DNA of 64,000 nucleotides from Virgibacillus_F flavescens. Lineage in GTDB: Bacteria > Bacillota > Bacilli > Bacillales > Amphibacillaceae. The stretch lies in the NCBI RefSeq assembly GCF_050574275.1, contig NZ_CP192260.1, positions 1,860,001-1,924,000 of the forward strand, read 5' to 3'. The position numbers and the translations under genes were made by a program. Below the pieces are notes generated by a model, which was given only the letters and a program-made list of their open reading frames with translations, did no database searches and had not been told where the DNA came from. The first letter of the stretch is position 1. Each line of letters begins with the position of its first letter. This document shows, piece after piece, positions 40,282 through 52,998 of this stretch.

Positions 40282-41009
40282 TACAATACTTTACTTAAAA
40301 ATGCTTGGGTGCGTTCGTGTTGTGGGTTGCTGAACAATTCTTCAGGAACGTTTTGTTCAACGATCAAACCTTCATCAATGTATAAAACGCGATCACCCAC
40401 TTCGCGAGCGAAGCCCATCTCGTGTGTTACAACTACCATTGTCATTCCTTCTAAAGCAAGTTGTTTCATAACCTCCAGCACATCACCAACCATTTCAGGA
40501 TCGAGAGCTGAAGTTGGCTCATCAAACAACATGATTTTAGGGTTCATAGCTAAGGCGCGCGCAATTGCTACACGCTGCTTTTGTCCGCCTGATAGGGAAC
40601 CAGGATAGCTATCCGCTTTATCACTTAGTCCCACTTTATCCAATAGTTCTTTTGCTTTAGTATCTGCATCTGCTCTTGTAGTGCCGCGCGTTTTCATTGG
40701 GGCAAGTATAATATTTTCCAAAACCGTCTTGTGAGGAAATAAGTTAAACTGCTGAAATACCATCCCGACTTCCTGACGAACTTGATTTATATTGACTTCT
40801 TTATCAGTGATATCCTGTCCATCAATAATTACATGTCCACCTGTTATATCTTCGAGTCGGTTTAAACAGCGAAGAAACGTACTCTTTCCTGACCCTGAAG
40901 CACCGATTACACAAACCACTTCTTTTTCTTGAACGTTAACACTTATATCTTTTAATACTTCAAGCTTACCGAAAGACTTCTTTAAGTTTTTCACTTCAAT
41001 CATAGTCAT
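40281..41009 (-). CDS. Polar amino-acid ABC transporter ATP-binding protein
   Basis: ATPase (242 residues) of a GlnQ/HisP-type amino-acid importer. Walker A GASGSGKSTFLRCLN, Q-loop MVFQQFNLFPHKTVLEN, signature LSGGQKQR, Walker B IMLFDEPTSALDPEM, switch His VVTHEMGFAREV. Its ATG overlaps the permease stop by four bases (ATGA), so translation is coupled. Last gene of binding protein-permease-ATPase. Confidence 0.93.
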   Translation of the reverse strand: MTMIEVKNLKKSFGKLEVLKDISVNVQEKEVVCVIGASGSGKSTFLRCLNRLEDITGGHVIIDGQDITDKEVNINQVRQEVGMVFQQFNLFPHKTVLENIILAPMKTRGTTRADADTKAKELLDKVGLSDKADSYPGSLSGGQKQRVAIARALAMNPKIMLFDEPTSALDPEMVGDVLEVMKQLALEGMTMVVVTHEMGFAREVGDRVLYIDEGLIVEQNVPEELFSNPQHERTQAFLSKVL

Positions 41010-41650
41010 CGTAATTCATATCTCCTTTCTAGGTAACTGGAAAGCAGAGATAATAAGTAAATAATAACGAAATACATCACTCCAACTGCCGTCCATATAT
41101 AAAAGGCTTCAAAGGTTCGAGCAATTTCAACCTGACCTTTTTGAGTTAAATCGGCAATTCCAATAACGGAAAGAAGCGAAGTATCTTTAAAACTTATAAT
41201 TGCCTGGTTTGTAAATGTTGGAAGCATTCGTCTGAATGCCTGCGGAAGTATAATATGGCGCATGTTCTGTGTACTCGTTAAACCAAGTGATCGTGCGGCT
41301 TCTGTCTGCCCCTTGTCCATAGATTGAATACCAGCGCGGATAATTTCTGCAAAATATGCTCCTGCATTGATTGCAACTGTTATAATACCTGCAGTTGTAC
41401 GATCCATCGATATAAATTCAAGCGAGTTTAAACCATAATAAAAGAAGAATAATTGCACTAATATAGGGGTCCCGCGGATTGCGTCGATAAATATTTTAGC
41501 AATCCAGTTCAGAACTTTCCAAGGTGATAAGCGCATTAAGGCCATGATAAGGCCAATAAAAAATCCTATGGCAATTGCTACTAAAAATATGTAGATAGTT
41601 ACTTTTAATCCTTCCAGTAAATATGGAAAGGACTCAATGATAACCTCCAT
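41006..41650 (-). CDS. Polar amino-acid ABC transporter permease
   Basis: HisM/ArtQ-type permease, 214 residues with about five membrane helices. The EAA loop is seen at EAARSLGLTSTQNMRHIILPQAFRRMLPT. The typical DAIRGTPILVQLFFFYYG motif is present. The ATG at 41650 lies after GAAGGGGGC. Forms the membrane channel, probably as a homodimer. Confidence 0.93.
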   Translation of the reverse strand: MEVIIESFPYLLEGLKVTIYIFLVAIAIGFFIGLIMALMRLSPWKVLNWIAKIFIDAIRGTPILVQLFFFYYGLNSLEFISMDRTTAGIITVAINAGAYFAEIIRAGIQSMDKGQTEAARSLGLTSTQNMRHIILPQAFRRMLPTFTNQAIISFKDTSLLSVIGIADLTQKGQVEIARTFEAFYIWTAVGVMYFVIIYLLSLLSSYLERRYELR

Positions 41651-41673
41651 TTATTCAGCCCCCTTCATTGAAA

Positions 41674-41697
41674 TTGGCGCGCTTTCATAGCGCGCCG
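41674..41697 (-). ncRNA. Intercistronic GC-rich hairpin in the amino-acid ABC operon
   Basis: GGCGCGC and GCGCGCC form a 7-bp GC stem around TTTCATA, between the binding-protein and permease genes and without a U tract. It probably stabilises the upstream mRNA segment, giving more binding protein than permease. Confidence 0.65.
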
Positions 41698-41707
41698 TGG
41701 TAATTTA

Positions 41708-42487
41708 CTATTCACTAAGGTACGTATTTAAAATCTCGTCATATTTACCGCTTTCCTTAAGGGAAGCTAAACCATCATTTATTTTCTTAAGTAGTTCGTC
41801 GTTTTCACCTTTTAATACTGCGATTCCGTAATTATCTCCGTTTAGTCGATCTCCGACAACTTGTAACTTAAGATCACTTTCAGCGATTGCATAAGAGATT
41901 ACAGGATAATCTTCAATTAGTGCATCTGCTGTACCGTTTGCTACTTCCTGGAACATGGATGTACTGTCATTTACCTGAACAATTTCATATCCATATTTAT
42001 CTTTATTTTCAAGTGCGAAGTTTGCACCAGTTGTTCCTTTTTTAACTGCTACAGTTTTGCCTTTTAAATCTTCTAAGCTTGTAATTTCTGAGTTTCCTTC
42101 AGCAACAACTAGTGATAATCCAGCTTCAAAGTATGGTTCTGAAAAATCTACTGTTTCCTTGCGCTTATCTGTAATACTCATTCCTGCAATTGCTATATCT
42201 AGCTCCCCAGCCTGCATAGCGGGAATAATACCACTAAAGTCCATCGGCTCAAGTTTGATCTCAAAGTCTTGATCTTCCGCAATTGCTCGGATTAAATCAA
42301 CGTCAATACCTTTATATTCGTCACCTTCCTGAAACTCGAAAGGAGGATACGTCGTGTCTATTCCTACCTTGTATACTTTATCTTCACCTTCACCACCAGA
42401 TGCATTACCTTCGTCATCACTAGAACCACAGGCAGCTAGTACAACTATGAAAGCGAATAATAGACAATATAAGCTTAATTTTTTCAT
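41708..42487 (-). CDS. Polar amino-acid ABC transporter substrate-binding lipoprotein
   Basis: A 259-residue type II periplasmic-binding-fold lipoprotein: lipobox LAAC with Cys20, then an acidic Gly/Ser linker. Family 3 motifs are VGIDTTYPPFEFQ, KGIDVDLIRAIAED, ELDIAIAGMSITDKRKETVDFSEPYFEAG and VAVKKGTTGANFA. The Asp/Arg pair for the amino-acid group is visible. Closest to arginine/glutamine-type binders; the exact substrate is not determined. The ATG follows AAGGGGGAA. Confidence 0.92.
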   Translation of the reverse strand: MKKLSLYCLLFAFIVVLAACGSSDDEGNASGGEGEDKVYKVGIDTTYPPFEFQEGDEYKGIDVDLIRAIAEDQDFEIKLEPMDFSGIIPAMQAGELDIAIAGMSITDKRKETVDFSEPYFEAGLSLVVAEGNSEITSLEDLKGKTVAVKKGTTGANFALENKDKYGYEIVQVNDSTSMFQEVANGTADALIEDYPVISYAIAESDLKLQVVGDRLNGDNYGIAVLKGENDELLKKINDGLASLKESGKYDEILNTYLSE

Positions 42488-42641
42488 TTCTTTTCCCCCT
42501 TGTATAATTTAGAAAGCGTTATCATATGTAGTATTCTATAAAACGACAGTTAATATGTCAAGAAAAATCAAAATATTAAAACAGATTTCAGACTTTTCAA
42601 GTTACGAGGAGTAATTCGACCTAGTTCGACAAAATACGGCA

Positions 42642-42679
42642 TCAAAAAAATCCTACTGCTTTTATTTGGCAGTAGGACG
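42642..42679 (-). terminator. Terminator of ytqB
   Basis: On the minus strand TCCTACTGC and GCAGTAGGA pair around CAAATAAAA, followed by TTTTTTTG. Confidence 0.9.
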
Positions 42680-42685
42680 AAGAAG

Positions 42686-43258
42686 TTACCTGGTTTTCTT
42701 TTCAATTGCGATGATGAATGGTGGATCATTTTTTTGATTAATAAATCCATATTTTAATACACGAAAGAATTTTTGGTCTAACTGGTGGGTGTACTCCAGA
42801 ATGTTTTGTTTCTCTGCATCGCCACCGGGATGTCCATGATAAACGACTAAAACGATAATTCCATCTTCTTTTAAATGGGATAAAATTCCTTCAATTGCAA
42901 GAATCGTTGTTTCGCTTTTCGTTATGATGCCTTTATCACTGCCAGGTAAATAACCTAGGTTAAAAATAGCGCCGCCAAGCGAAGTTAACTGATCCACTGT
43001 CAAATGATGGATTGCATTGCTATGACTGTCTTTGATTATTTTTGCATTTGTAATTTTGTGCCCAGCAAGCTTTTCCTGCGTTTGTTTTATCGCTGCGTCC
43101 TGTATATCAAAACCGAAAACATGACCGTGTTCACCAACTACTTCACTCAAAAATACGGTATCATGACCATTTCCGCATGTGGCATCGATTACTGTTTCGC
43201 CTTTGTTAACTGCTTCTTCTATTAAATGATGGGAAAAATTAAGTATTCCTTTAATCAT
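42686..43258 (-). CDS. ytqB: SAM-dependent rRNA methyltransferase-like protein YtqB
   Basis: A class I methyltransferase of the YtqB group (rRNA_methylase/MraW-like; recently tied to tRNA modification in related families). The 190 residues have motif I VIDATCGNGHDTVFL (about 23-37), motif II GFDIQD, motif IV GGAIFNLGYLPGSDK and a C-terminal VYHGHPGGDAEK. The exact substrate is not derivable from sequence. The ATG at 43258 follows TAGGGTGAT. Divergent from the leuS leader. Confidence 0.85.
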   Translation of the reverse strand: MIKGILNFSHHLIEEAVNKGETVIDATCGNGHDTVFLSEVVGEHGHVFGFDIQDAAIKQTQEKLAGHKITNAKIIKDSHSNAIHHLTVDQLTSLGGAIFNLGYLPGSDKGIITKSETTILAIEGILSHLKEDGIIVLVVYHGHPGGDAEKQNILEYTHQLDQKFFRVLKYGFINQKNDPPFIIAIEKKTR

Positions 43259-43337
43259 GATTAATCACCCTAACTGACTATAATTGTATATAATGTTATC
43301 ACGAATGTAATAATATAAGAAAGAAATCAATATTCAC

Positions 43338-43366
43338 TTGACAATAAGACACGAATTCATTAAAAT
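43338..43366 (+). promoter_or_regulatory. Promoter of the leuS T-box transcript
   Basis: TTGACA (43338-43343), 17-base spacer, TAAAAT (43361-43366): a near-consensus sigma-A promoter. Confidence 0.85.
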
Positions 43367-43373
43367 TCGATAT

Positions 43374-43578
43374 ACATATTAGAATAACGATGCGAAGGAC
43401 TAGTAATAAATTCTTCAGGTTTAGCGAGACAGTGGCTGGTGAAAACTGTTCCTGAATGTTTATGAACTCACCTTTAATGTTGCAGGAGTGAACGTTAGTA
43501 GTTCCTGCCGTGAATCCACGTTACGGATACAAAGAGAACGTGTGGTTTACGTTAATTTGGGTGGTACCGCGGGAGATA
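43374..43578 (+). ncRNA. T-box leader, leucine-specific
   Basis: The T-box core TGGGTGGTACCGCGGG (43557-43572) is intact and pairs with the acceptor end of uncharged tRNA. A specifier-loop sequence TATGAACTCACC carries CTC (43467-43469), a leucine codon, matching the downstream gene. Uncharged tRNA-Leu would stabilise the antiterminator and allow leuS transcription. Confidence 0.93.
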
Positions 43579-43579
43579 A

Positions 43580-43620
43580 CAGCTTCTCGTCCCTTTTATA
43601 GGGATGAGTGGCTTTTTTTA
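43580..43620 (+). terminator. T-box terminator before leuS
   Basis: GCTTCTCGTCCC and GGGATGAGTGGC pair around TTTTATA with a mismatch, followed by TTTTTTT. The 5' part competes with the T-box antiterminator. Confidence 0.88.
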
Positions 43621-43646
43621 TTTTCATATTAAAAGGAGGAAGAAAA

Positions 43647-46061
43647 ATGAGTTTTGATCACCAAACGATAGAAAAGAAGTGGCAAGCACACTGGCAAAAA
43701 AATAAAACATTTAAAACGGATACGTATTCAGAAAAAGAAAAGGTTTATGCGCTGGATATGTTTCCTTATCCATCTGGAGCAGGGCTTCATGTTGGGCACC
43801 CAGAAGGGTACACTGCAACAGATATCTTTTCCAGAATGAAACGGATGCAGGGTTATGAAGTATTGCATCCAATGGGATGGGATGCATTCGGTTTACCTGC
43901 AGAACAATATGCACTAGATACAGGAAATAGTCCGGCAGAATTTACTCTGAAAAATATCGAAACGTTTAAGCGTCAGATACAGGACCTTGGCTTTTCTTAT
44001 GACTGGGACAGGGAAGTTTCTACAACAGATCCAAACTATTATAAGTGGACGCAATGGATTTTCACCAAACTTTACGAAAAAGGGCTAGCATATGTTGATG
44101 AAGTAGCTGTTAATTGGTGTCCAGCGCTTGGAACTGTGCTGGCAAATGAAGAAGTAATTGATGGTAAGAGTGAACGTGGAGGACATCCAGTTGTCAGAAA
44201 ACCAATGCGCCAATGGATGCTAAAAATAACAGCGTATGCTGATCGTTTAATGGAAGATTTGGATGAGCTGGATTGGCCTGAGAGTATAAAAGATATGCAG
44301 CGAAACTGGATTGGACGGTCTGAAGGCGCAGAAGTAACGTTTGATATTGATGGAACAGATGAGACGTTTACCGTTTTTACCACTAGACCAGATACTTTGT
44401 TTGGCGCAACCTACGCTGTTCTGGCACCAGAGCATCCGCTTGTTGATAAAATTGTATCAGCTAAACAAAAAGCAGATGTCACGACATATCTGGATTCAGT
44501 TCAAACCAAATCAGATCTGGAACGGACTGACTTAGCAAAAGACAAAACTGGAGTTTTCACAGGCGCATATGCGATTAACCCTGCAAATAATGAAAAAATG
44601 CCAATCTGGGTAGCGGACTATGTTCTTATGACATATGGAACTGGGGCAATTATGGCGGTTCCGGCACATGACGAACGGGATTATGAATTTGCTGGTAAAT
44701 TTGAGCTGCCAATCGTTGAAGTAGTTGAAGGCGGAAACATAAAAGAAGAAGCATACACGGGTGAGGGTAATCATATTAATTCATCATTTTTGGATGGAAT
44801 GGAAAAAGAAGCTTCCATTATAAAAATGATTGAGTGGCTTGAAAGTAACGAAAAAGGTGAAAGAAAGGTTACGTATCGACTGCGTGATTGGTTATTCTCA
44901 CGTCAGCGTTATTGGGGAGAACCAATTCCAGTTATTCATTGGGAAGATGGTACGATGACAGCCGTACCCGAAAAAAATCTTCCATTAGAGCTACCGAAGC
45001 TAAAGGAGATAAAGCCATCTGGAACCGGTGAATCCCCACTGGCAAATAGTGATTGGGTAAATGTGGTGGATCCGGAAACAGGACTAAAAGGGCGCAGAGA
45101 AACAAATACAATGCCTCAATGGGCAGGCAGCTGCTGGTATTTCCTTCGTTTTATTGATCCGGACAACTCAGAACAGCTTGCAGATCCTGAAGCACTAAAG
45201 AAATGGCTGCCGGTTGATACGTATATTGGTGGAGCTGAGCATGCTGTACTGCATTTACTATATGCACGGTTTTGGCATAAATTTTTGTATGATATTGGTG
45301 TTGTCCCTACAAAGGAACCATTCAAGCGGTTGTTTAACCAGGGAATGATCCTTGGTGAGGGTAACGAGAAAATGAGTAAGTCGAAAGGGAATGTAGTTAA
45401 TCCAGATGTAATAGTTGCTTCGCATGGTGCAGATACATTGCGTCTGTATGAAATGTTTATGGGGCCGCTGGACGCTGCTATTGCATGGTCGACTAACGGA
45501 TTAGACGGTGCAAGAAGATTTCTTGATCGCGTATGGCGACTGCTTGTTAATGAAGATGGTTCACTTTCAGATAAAGTAAGTGAAGGAACGAATGATTCTT
45601 CCTTAGATAAAGTCTATCATCAAACAGTTAAGAAGGTGACAGCGGACTTTGAGAACCTGCATTTTAATACTGGAATATCACAAATGATGGTATTTATTAA
45701 TGAAGCTTATAAAGCGAACCAGCTTCGAAAGGATTATATAGAAGGATTTGTTAAATTGCTTTCACCTGTTGCTCCTCATGTAACAGAAGAATTGTGGTAC
45801 CTGCTTGGACATGAAGAAACCATTAGCTACCAGCCTTGGCCGGATTACGATGAATCCAAATTAGTGGAGGATGAGGTTGAAGTTGTACTGCAGGTAATGG
45901 GAAAAGTAAGGTCTAAGATAAACGTGGCAAAAGATATTACAAAGGAAGAACTTGAAAAAGTCGCCTTTGAAGATGAAAAAATTCAGGAATGGCTAGAAGG
46001 AAAAACAATACGCAAAGTAATTGTTGTACCAGGTAAGTTGGTAAACGTTGTAGCAAATTAA
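43647..46061 (+). CDS. leuS: Leucyl-tRNA synthetase
   Basis: Class I synthetase charging tRNA-Leu. The 804 residues show the HIGH-type motif in PSGAGLHVGHPEGY (HVGH, residues about 47-50), an editing domain with FTTRPDTLFGATY and MAVPAHDERD, the KMSKS motif in EKMSKSKGN (about 575) and a C-terminal anticodon-binding part. The ATG at 43647 lies seven bases after AAAGGAGGA. Controlled by the leucine T-box. Single gene with its own terminator. Confidence 0.97.
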   Translation: MSFDHQTIEKKWQAHWQKNKTFKTDTYSEKEKVYALDMFPYPSGAGLHVGHPEGYTATDIFSRMKRMQGYEVLHPMGWDAFGLPAEQYALDTGNSPAEFTLKNIETFKRQIQDLGFSYDWDREVSTTDPNYYKWTQWIFTKLYEKGLAYVDEVAVNWCPALGTVLANEEVIDGKSERGGHPVVRKPMRQWMLKITAYADRLMEDLDELDWPESIKDMQRNWIGRSEGAEVTFDIDGTDETFTVFTTRPDTLFGATYAVLAPEHPLVDKIVSAKQKADVTTYLDSVQTKSDLERTDLAKDKTGVFTGAYAINPANNEKMPIWVADYVLMTYGTGAIMAVPAHDERDYEFAGKFELPIVEVVEGGNIKEEAYTGEGNHINSSFLDGMEKEASIIKMIEWLESNEKGERKVTYRLRDWLFSRQRYWGEPIPVIHWEDGTMTAVPEKNLPLELPKLKEIKPSGTGESPLANSDWVNVVDPETGLKGRRETNTMPQWAGSCWYFLRFIDPDNSEQLADPEALKKWLPVDTYIGGAEHAVLHLLYARFWHKFLYDIGVVPTKEPFKRLFNQGMILGEGNEKMSKSKGNVVNPDVIVASHGADTLRLYEMFMGPLDAAIAWSTNGLDGARRFLDRVWRLLVNEDGSLSDKVSEGTNDSSLDKVYHQTVKKVTADFENLHFNTGISQMMVFINEAYKANQLRKDYIEGFVKLLSPVAPHVTEELWYLLGHEETISYQPWPDYDESKLVEDEVEVVLQVMGKVRSKINVAKDITKEELEKVAFEDEKIQEWLEGKTIRKVIVVPGKLVNVVAN

Positions 46062-46067
46062 TTCATG

Positions 46068-46099
46068 AAAGGGACCTCTATAGCAGAGGTCCCTCTTTT
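46068..46099 (+). terminator. Terminator of leuS
   Basis: AGGGACCTCT and AGAGGTCCCT form a perfect 10-bp stem with loop ATAGC, followed by CTTTTG. Confidence 0.9.
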
Positions 46100-46142
46100 G
46101 TTTGTATATTTACCATAGATGAATTAGCAGTTGACGATTGAA

Positions 46143-46910
46143 TTATTGTCCAGATGGCACCCATTTAGTTGTTAAAATAATCCATCTGTCCTTTTCAAAA
46201 TACCAAAGTGTCTCAATTGTTCCCAATTGATCGGCGTGATATGCCCCACTAATCTGCTGATAACTTCTAAGGCCATATCCTTTACTTTTGCTTATCAAGA
46301 CGGGTTCAAAAAAGGCAATTGGATCAATCATTAATGAAGTAGGCTGCAGTAACTGACCTTTTTCATTGTAAATTTTTAAACGTATATAATCTTCTGAACG
46401 GTTTTTCACATCAATAAATATTGGTTTACTTCCAGGTGTTAACGATAATACGGCTTTAAAGCCCTCAATGAACTTGCCTTTAACATATCGTTGTTCGGGT
46501 AATGGAATTTCTTTATTAATCCCATTTTTTAAAGTATTAAGTTTGTAGCTATATAGACCGCCACTTCCTCCAGTGGGACTTTGATAGTAGATGTCAGCTA
46601 CGTTATCGTGGTTCAGGTCATAGAACTGAAGGGTAGGTTCATAGCCTCCACCATATTGAATTTCCCATTTCTTGTTGTGCAGATCCTCAATGGATGCCCA
46701 TATTTTCTGATAGTAAGCTGAATCCTCGCTGAACGGTATTGCCTTCAAAAGAATTGTTTCATTTTGGCCATCTCCAGTAACATCTTCCTGATATGTCTGC
46801 ACTGTTTTAACTGGAGGGGTCTGTGGTCTTTTTTCTTCTGCCGATATATATAACGGTATTAATAGGGTGGCTGTTAAAAAGAAAATGATTAAACTTACTT
46901 TTAGCTTCAT
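46143..46910 (-). CDS. Secreted protein with VCBS/FG-GAP-like repeats, unknown function
   Basis: A 255-residue protein with an N-terminal signal peptide (MKLKVSLIIFFLTATLLIPLYISAEE). Two calcium-loop-like motifs resemble FG-GAP/VCBS repeats: DVTGDGQNETILL (about 50) and DLNHDNVADIYYQS (about 100). Such proteins are often exported beta-propeller-like factors. I cannot name a function. The ATG at 46910 follows GGCAGGCGAAG; an ATG at 46997 would add a non-signal-like extension. Overall similar proteins occur in Bacillaceae. Convergent with leuS. Confidence 0.75.
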   Translation of the reverse strand: MKLKVSLIIFFLTATLLIPLYISAEEKRPQTPPVKTVQTYQEDVTGDGQNETILLKAIPFSEDSAYYQKIWASIEDLHNKKWEIQYGGGYEPTLQFYDLNHDNVADIYYQSPTGGSGGLYSYKLNTLKNGINKEIPLPEQRYVKGKFIEGFKAVLSLTPGSKPIFIDVKNRSEDYIRLKIYNEKGQLLQPTSLMIDPIAFFEPVLISKSKGYGLRSYQQISGAYHADQLGTIETLWYFEKDRWIILTTKWVPSGQ

Positions 46911-47035
46911 AGTTACTTCGCCTGCCTTTATGTTGTACATGTAGTTGCAGTTATAATGTGTTATATGTTTGAAAGTTATACGCTGAATTAGTATCATGAT
47001 AAAAGTACAATGGCAGTAAACATGAAGGGCTGAGA

Positions 47036-47339
47036 GTGGTGGAAGATATTCAAGAATTTACATCTGAAGAACTTATGTACTTATTAGGATAGTATTGGAG
47101 TTATCGACGTAAGAGACAATGAAGAGATTAATTTTGGTGTGATTGAAGATGCCAAGCATATTCCGTTACCGGAAATACCTAATAGATTAGAAAGCTTAAA
47201 GAAAGAAAAACAGTATGTTCTTGTTTGTAGGTCAGGTGTGAGAAGTATGAGGGCAGCAGCTTTTATGGATGAAAAAGGATTTAAAGTAGCAAATTTAGCT
47301 GGTGGAATGATGGCTTGGAACGGTGAAGTTATCTTTTAA
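47036..47339 (+). pseudogene. Rhodanese-domain protein, frameshifted
   Basis: The N-terminal part reads VEDIQEFTSEELMYLLG from GTG 47036 or 47039 and then hits TAG at 47090-47092. The rest lies in another frame: DSIGVIDVRDNEEINFGVIEDAKHIPL..., with the active-site loop VCRSGVRSMRAA (catalytic Cys) and LAGGMMAWNGEV, ending at TAA 47337-47339. Intact rhodaneses of this type read continuously through this junction. A single-base indel near 47085-47092 explains it. No start with a ribosome binding site would express the second half alone (a GTG at 47139 lacks one). Disabled gene or sequencing error. Confidence 0.78.
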
Positions 47340-47428
47340 ATAAAATGAATAAGCCTAATTGAATAAGGCCAGACAGTACTTTGAAATGAATGGTACTATA
47401 TAAATTGAAATAGAATACTAGAAAGGTA

Positions 47429-47457
47429 TTGACTTTTATCCGGAATGTCTGTAATAT
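47429..47457 (+). promoter_or_regulatory. rRNA promoter P1
   Basis: TTGACT (47429-47434), 17-base spacer, TAATAT (47452-47457), in the 360-base region before the 16S gene. Confidence 0.75.
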
Positions 47458-47537
47458 GGATTTTGCTGTTGAAAAAGACACAGAGAAATAAATTAGATTC
47501 AACAGAAAAATAAATTAGATTCAATCAAAATTATCCA

Positions 47538-47567
47538 TTGACAATTTAACTGGGTAAATGATATAAT
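47538..47567 (+). promoter_or_regulatory. rRNA promoter P2
   Basis: TTGACA (47538-47543), 18-base spacer, TATAAT (47562-47567). Both hexamers are consensus. Tandem P1/P2 promoters are typical of Bacillus rrn operons. Between it and the 16S gene lie the leader sequences that form the processing stalk. Confidence 0.9.
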
Positions 47568-47612
47568 TCTTATACTGTCGACAAGAGGTGACGGTAAGAA
47601 ATTTGCTCCTTG

Positions 47613-47642
47613 AAAACTGAACAAACAACCAAGTATGTTAAG
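47613..47642 (+). other. 5' strand of the 16S processing stalk
   Basis: AAAACTGAACAAACAACC plus, two bases later, GTATGTTAAG pair with 49369-49398. The stem is 28 base pairs with one 2x2 internal loop, enclosing the whole 16S RNA. It is the expected RNase III substrate. Confidence 0.88.
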
Positions 47643-47701
47643 AACAAGCAAGAAAGCTAAGACAACTGATGGGATTAATTTTATTAATCTTATCCAAACT
47701 A

Positions 47702-52418
<4,717 letters not shown>

Positions 52419-52423
52419 ATTTA

Positions 52424-52457
52424 CGATGTCATGTCTATTGCGCTCTTATTTAGTTTT
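52424..52457 (+). other. 3' strand of the 23S processing stalk
   Basis: CGATGTCATGTCTATTGCGC and the following CTCTTATTTAGTTTT pair with 49430-49463 in the 16S-23S spacer over more than 25 base pairs with small internal loops. Confidence 0.85.
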
Positions 52458-52542
52458 TAGGGTACAAGAAAAAATAAAAATAGCACTTGCATTTTCATGC
52501 GAGAATAGTTATAATAAATCTTGTCCTTGAATTTTCAAGATG

Positions 52543-52659
52543 GTCTGGTAGTAATAGCGGAGAGGACACACCTGTTCCCATACCGAACACAGTAGTTAAG
52601 CTCTCCAGCGCCGATGGTAGTTGGGACTTTGTCCCTGCAAGAGTAGGACGCCGCCAGGC
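52543..52659 (+). rRNA. rrf: 5S ribosomal RNA
   Basis: About 117 bases: 5' GTCTGGTAGTAATAGCGGAG, the conserved CACACCTGTTCCCATACCGA and ACACAGTAGTTAAGCTCTCC, GCCGATGGTAGTTGGGAC, and 3' GAGTAGGACGCCGCCAGGC. Follows the 23S gene by about 120 bases; no tRNA cluster follows. Confidence 0.97.
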
Positions 52660-52667
52660 AAAAGTTA

Positions 52668-52705
52668 AGCGAAGATACGTTAAATCGTATCTTCGCTTTT
52701 TTAGT
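52668..52705 (+). terminator. rrn operon terminator
   Basis: AAGCGAAGATACG and CGTATCTTCGCTT form a 13-bp perfect stem around TTAAAT, followed by TTTTAG. Confidence 0.95.
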
Positions 52706-52727
52706 GTTTTACTATAGAAGAAAACTC

Positions 52728-52907
52728 TTAGCTCATTCCATAAGGTCCAAGTGTCTGCTTATCCTCTATAATCGTTTGTGCAGAAGATGGACCCACTTTT
52801 TGACCGGTTTGGCCAACAGATTGATTATTTTTTGTCATGGTATAATAAGTGGCTGCACCAATACCGACTGATGCTAATAAAGGTACCAACATTTGATTTT
52901 TTTCCAT
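52728..52907 (-). CDS. Small membrane-anchored protein, function unknown
   Basis: Fifty-nine residues with one short hydrophobic segment near the N-terminus (MLVPLLASVGIGAATYYTM), then a polar Gln/Gly-rich tail ending LGPYGMS. No recognised domain. The ATG at 52907 is preceded by AAGGGTTGAG; an in-frame ATG at 52931 also exists, but the longer form would place charged residues before the helix. The gene is just past the rrn terminator. It could be one of the many small Bacillaceae envelope proteins. Confidence 0.6.
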   Translation of the reverse strand: MEKNQMLVPLLASVGIGAATYYTMTKNNQSVGQTGQKVGPSSAQTIIEDKQTLGPYGMS

Positions 52908-52998
52908 GCAAATCTCAACCCTTCTTTTCATGTCATGAGACTTTAATAGGGTTACTCAATTGTTTTTAAATCATACAAGGTAAGACATTCCAAACAGT

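Noticed and set aside
47075..47092. Programmed frameshift in the rhodanese gene
   Set aside because: No slippery heptamer, no downstream pseudoknot seen, and rhodaneses of this type are not known to use frameshifting; an indel is simpler.
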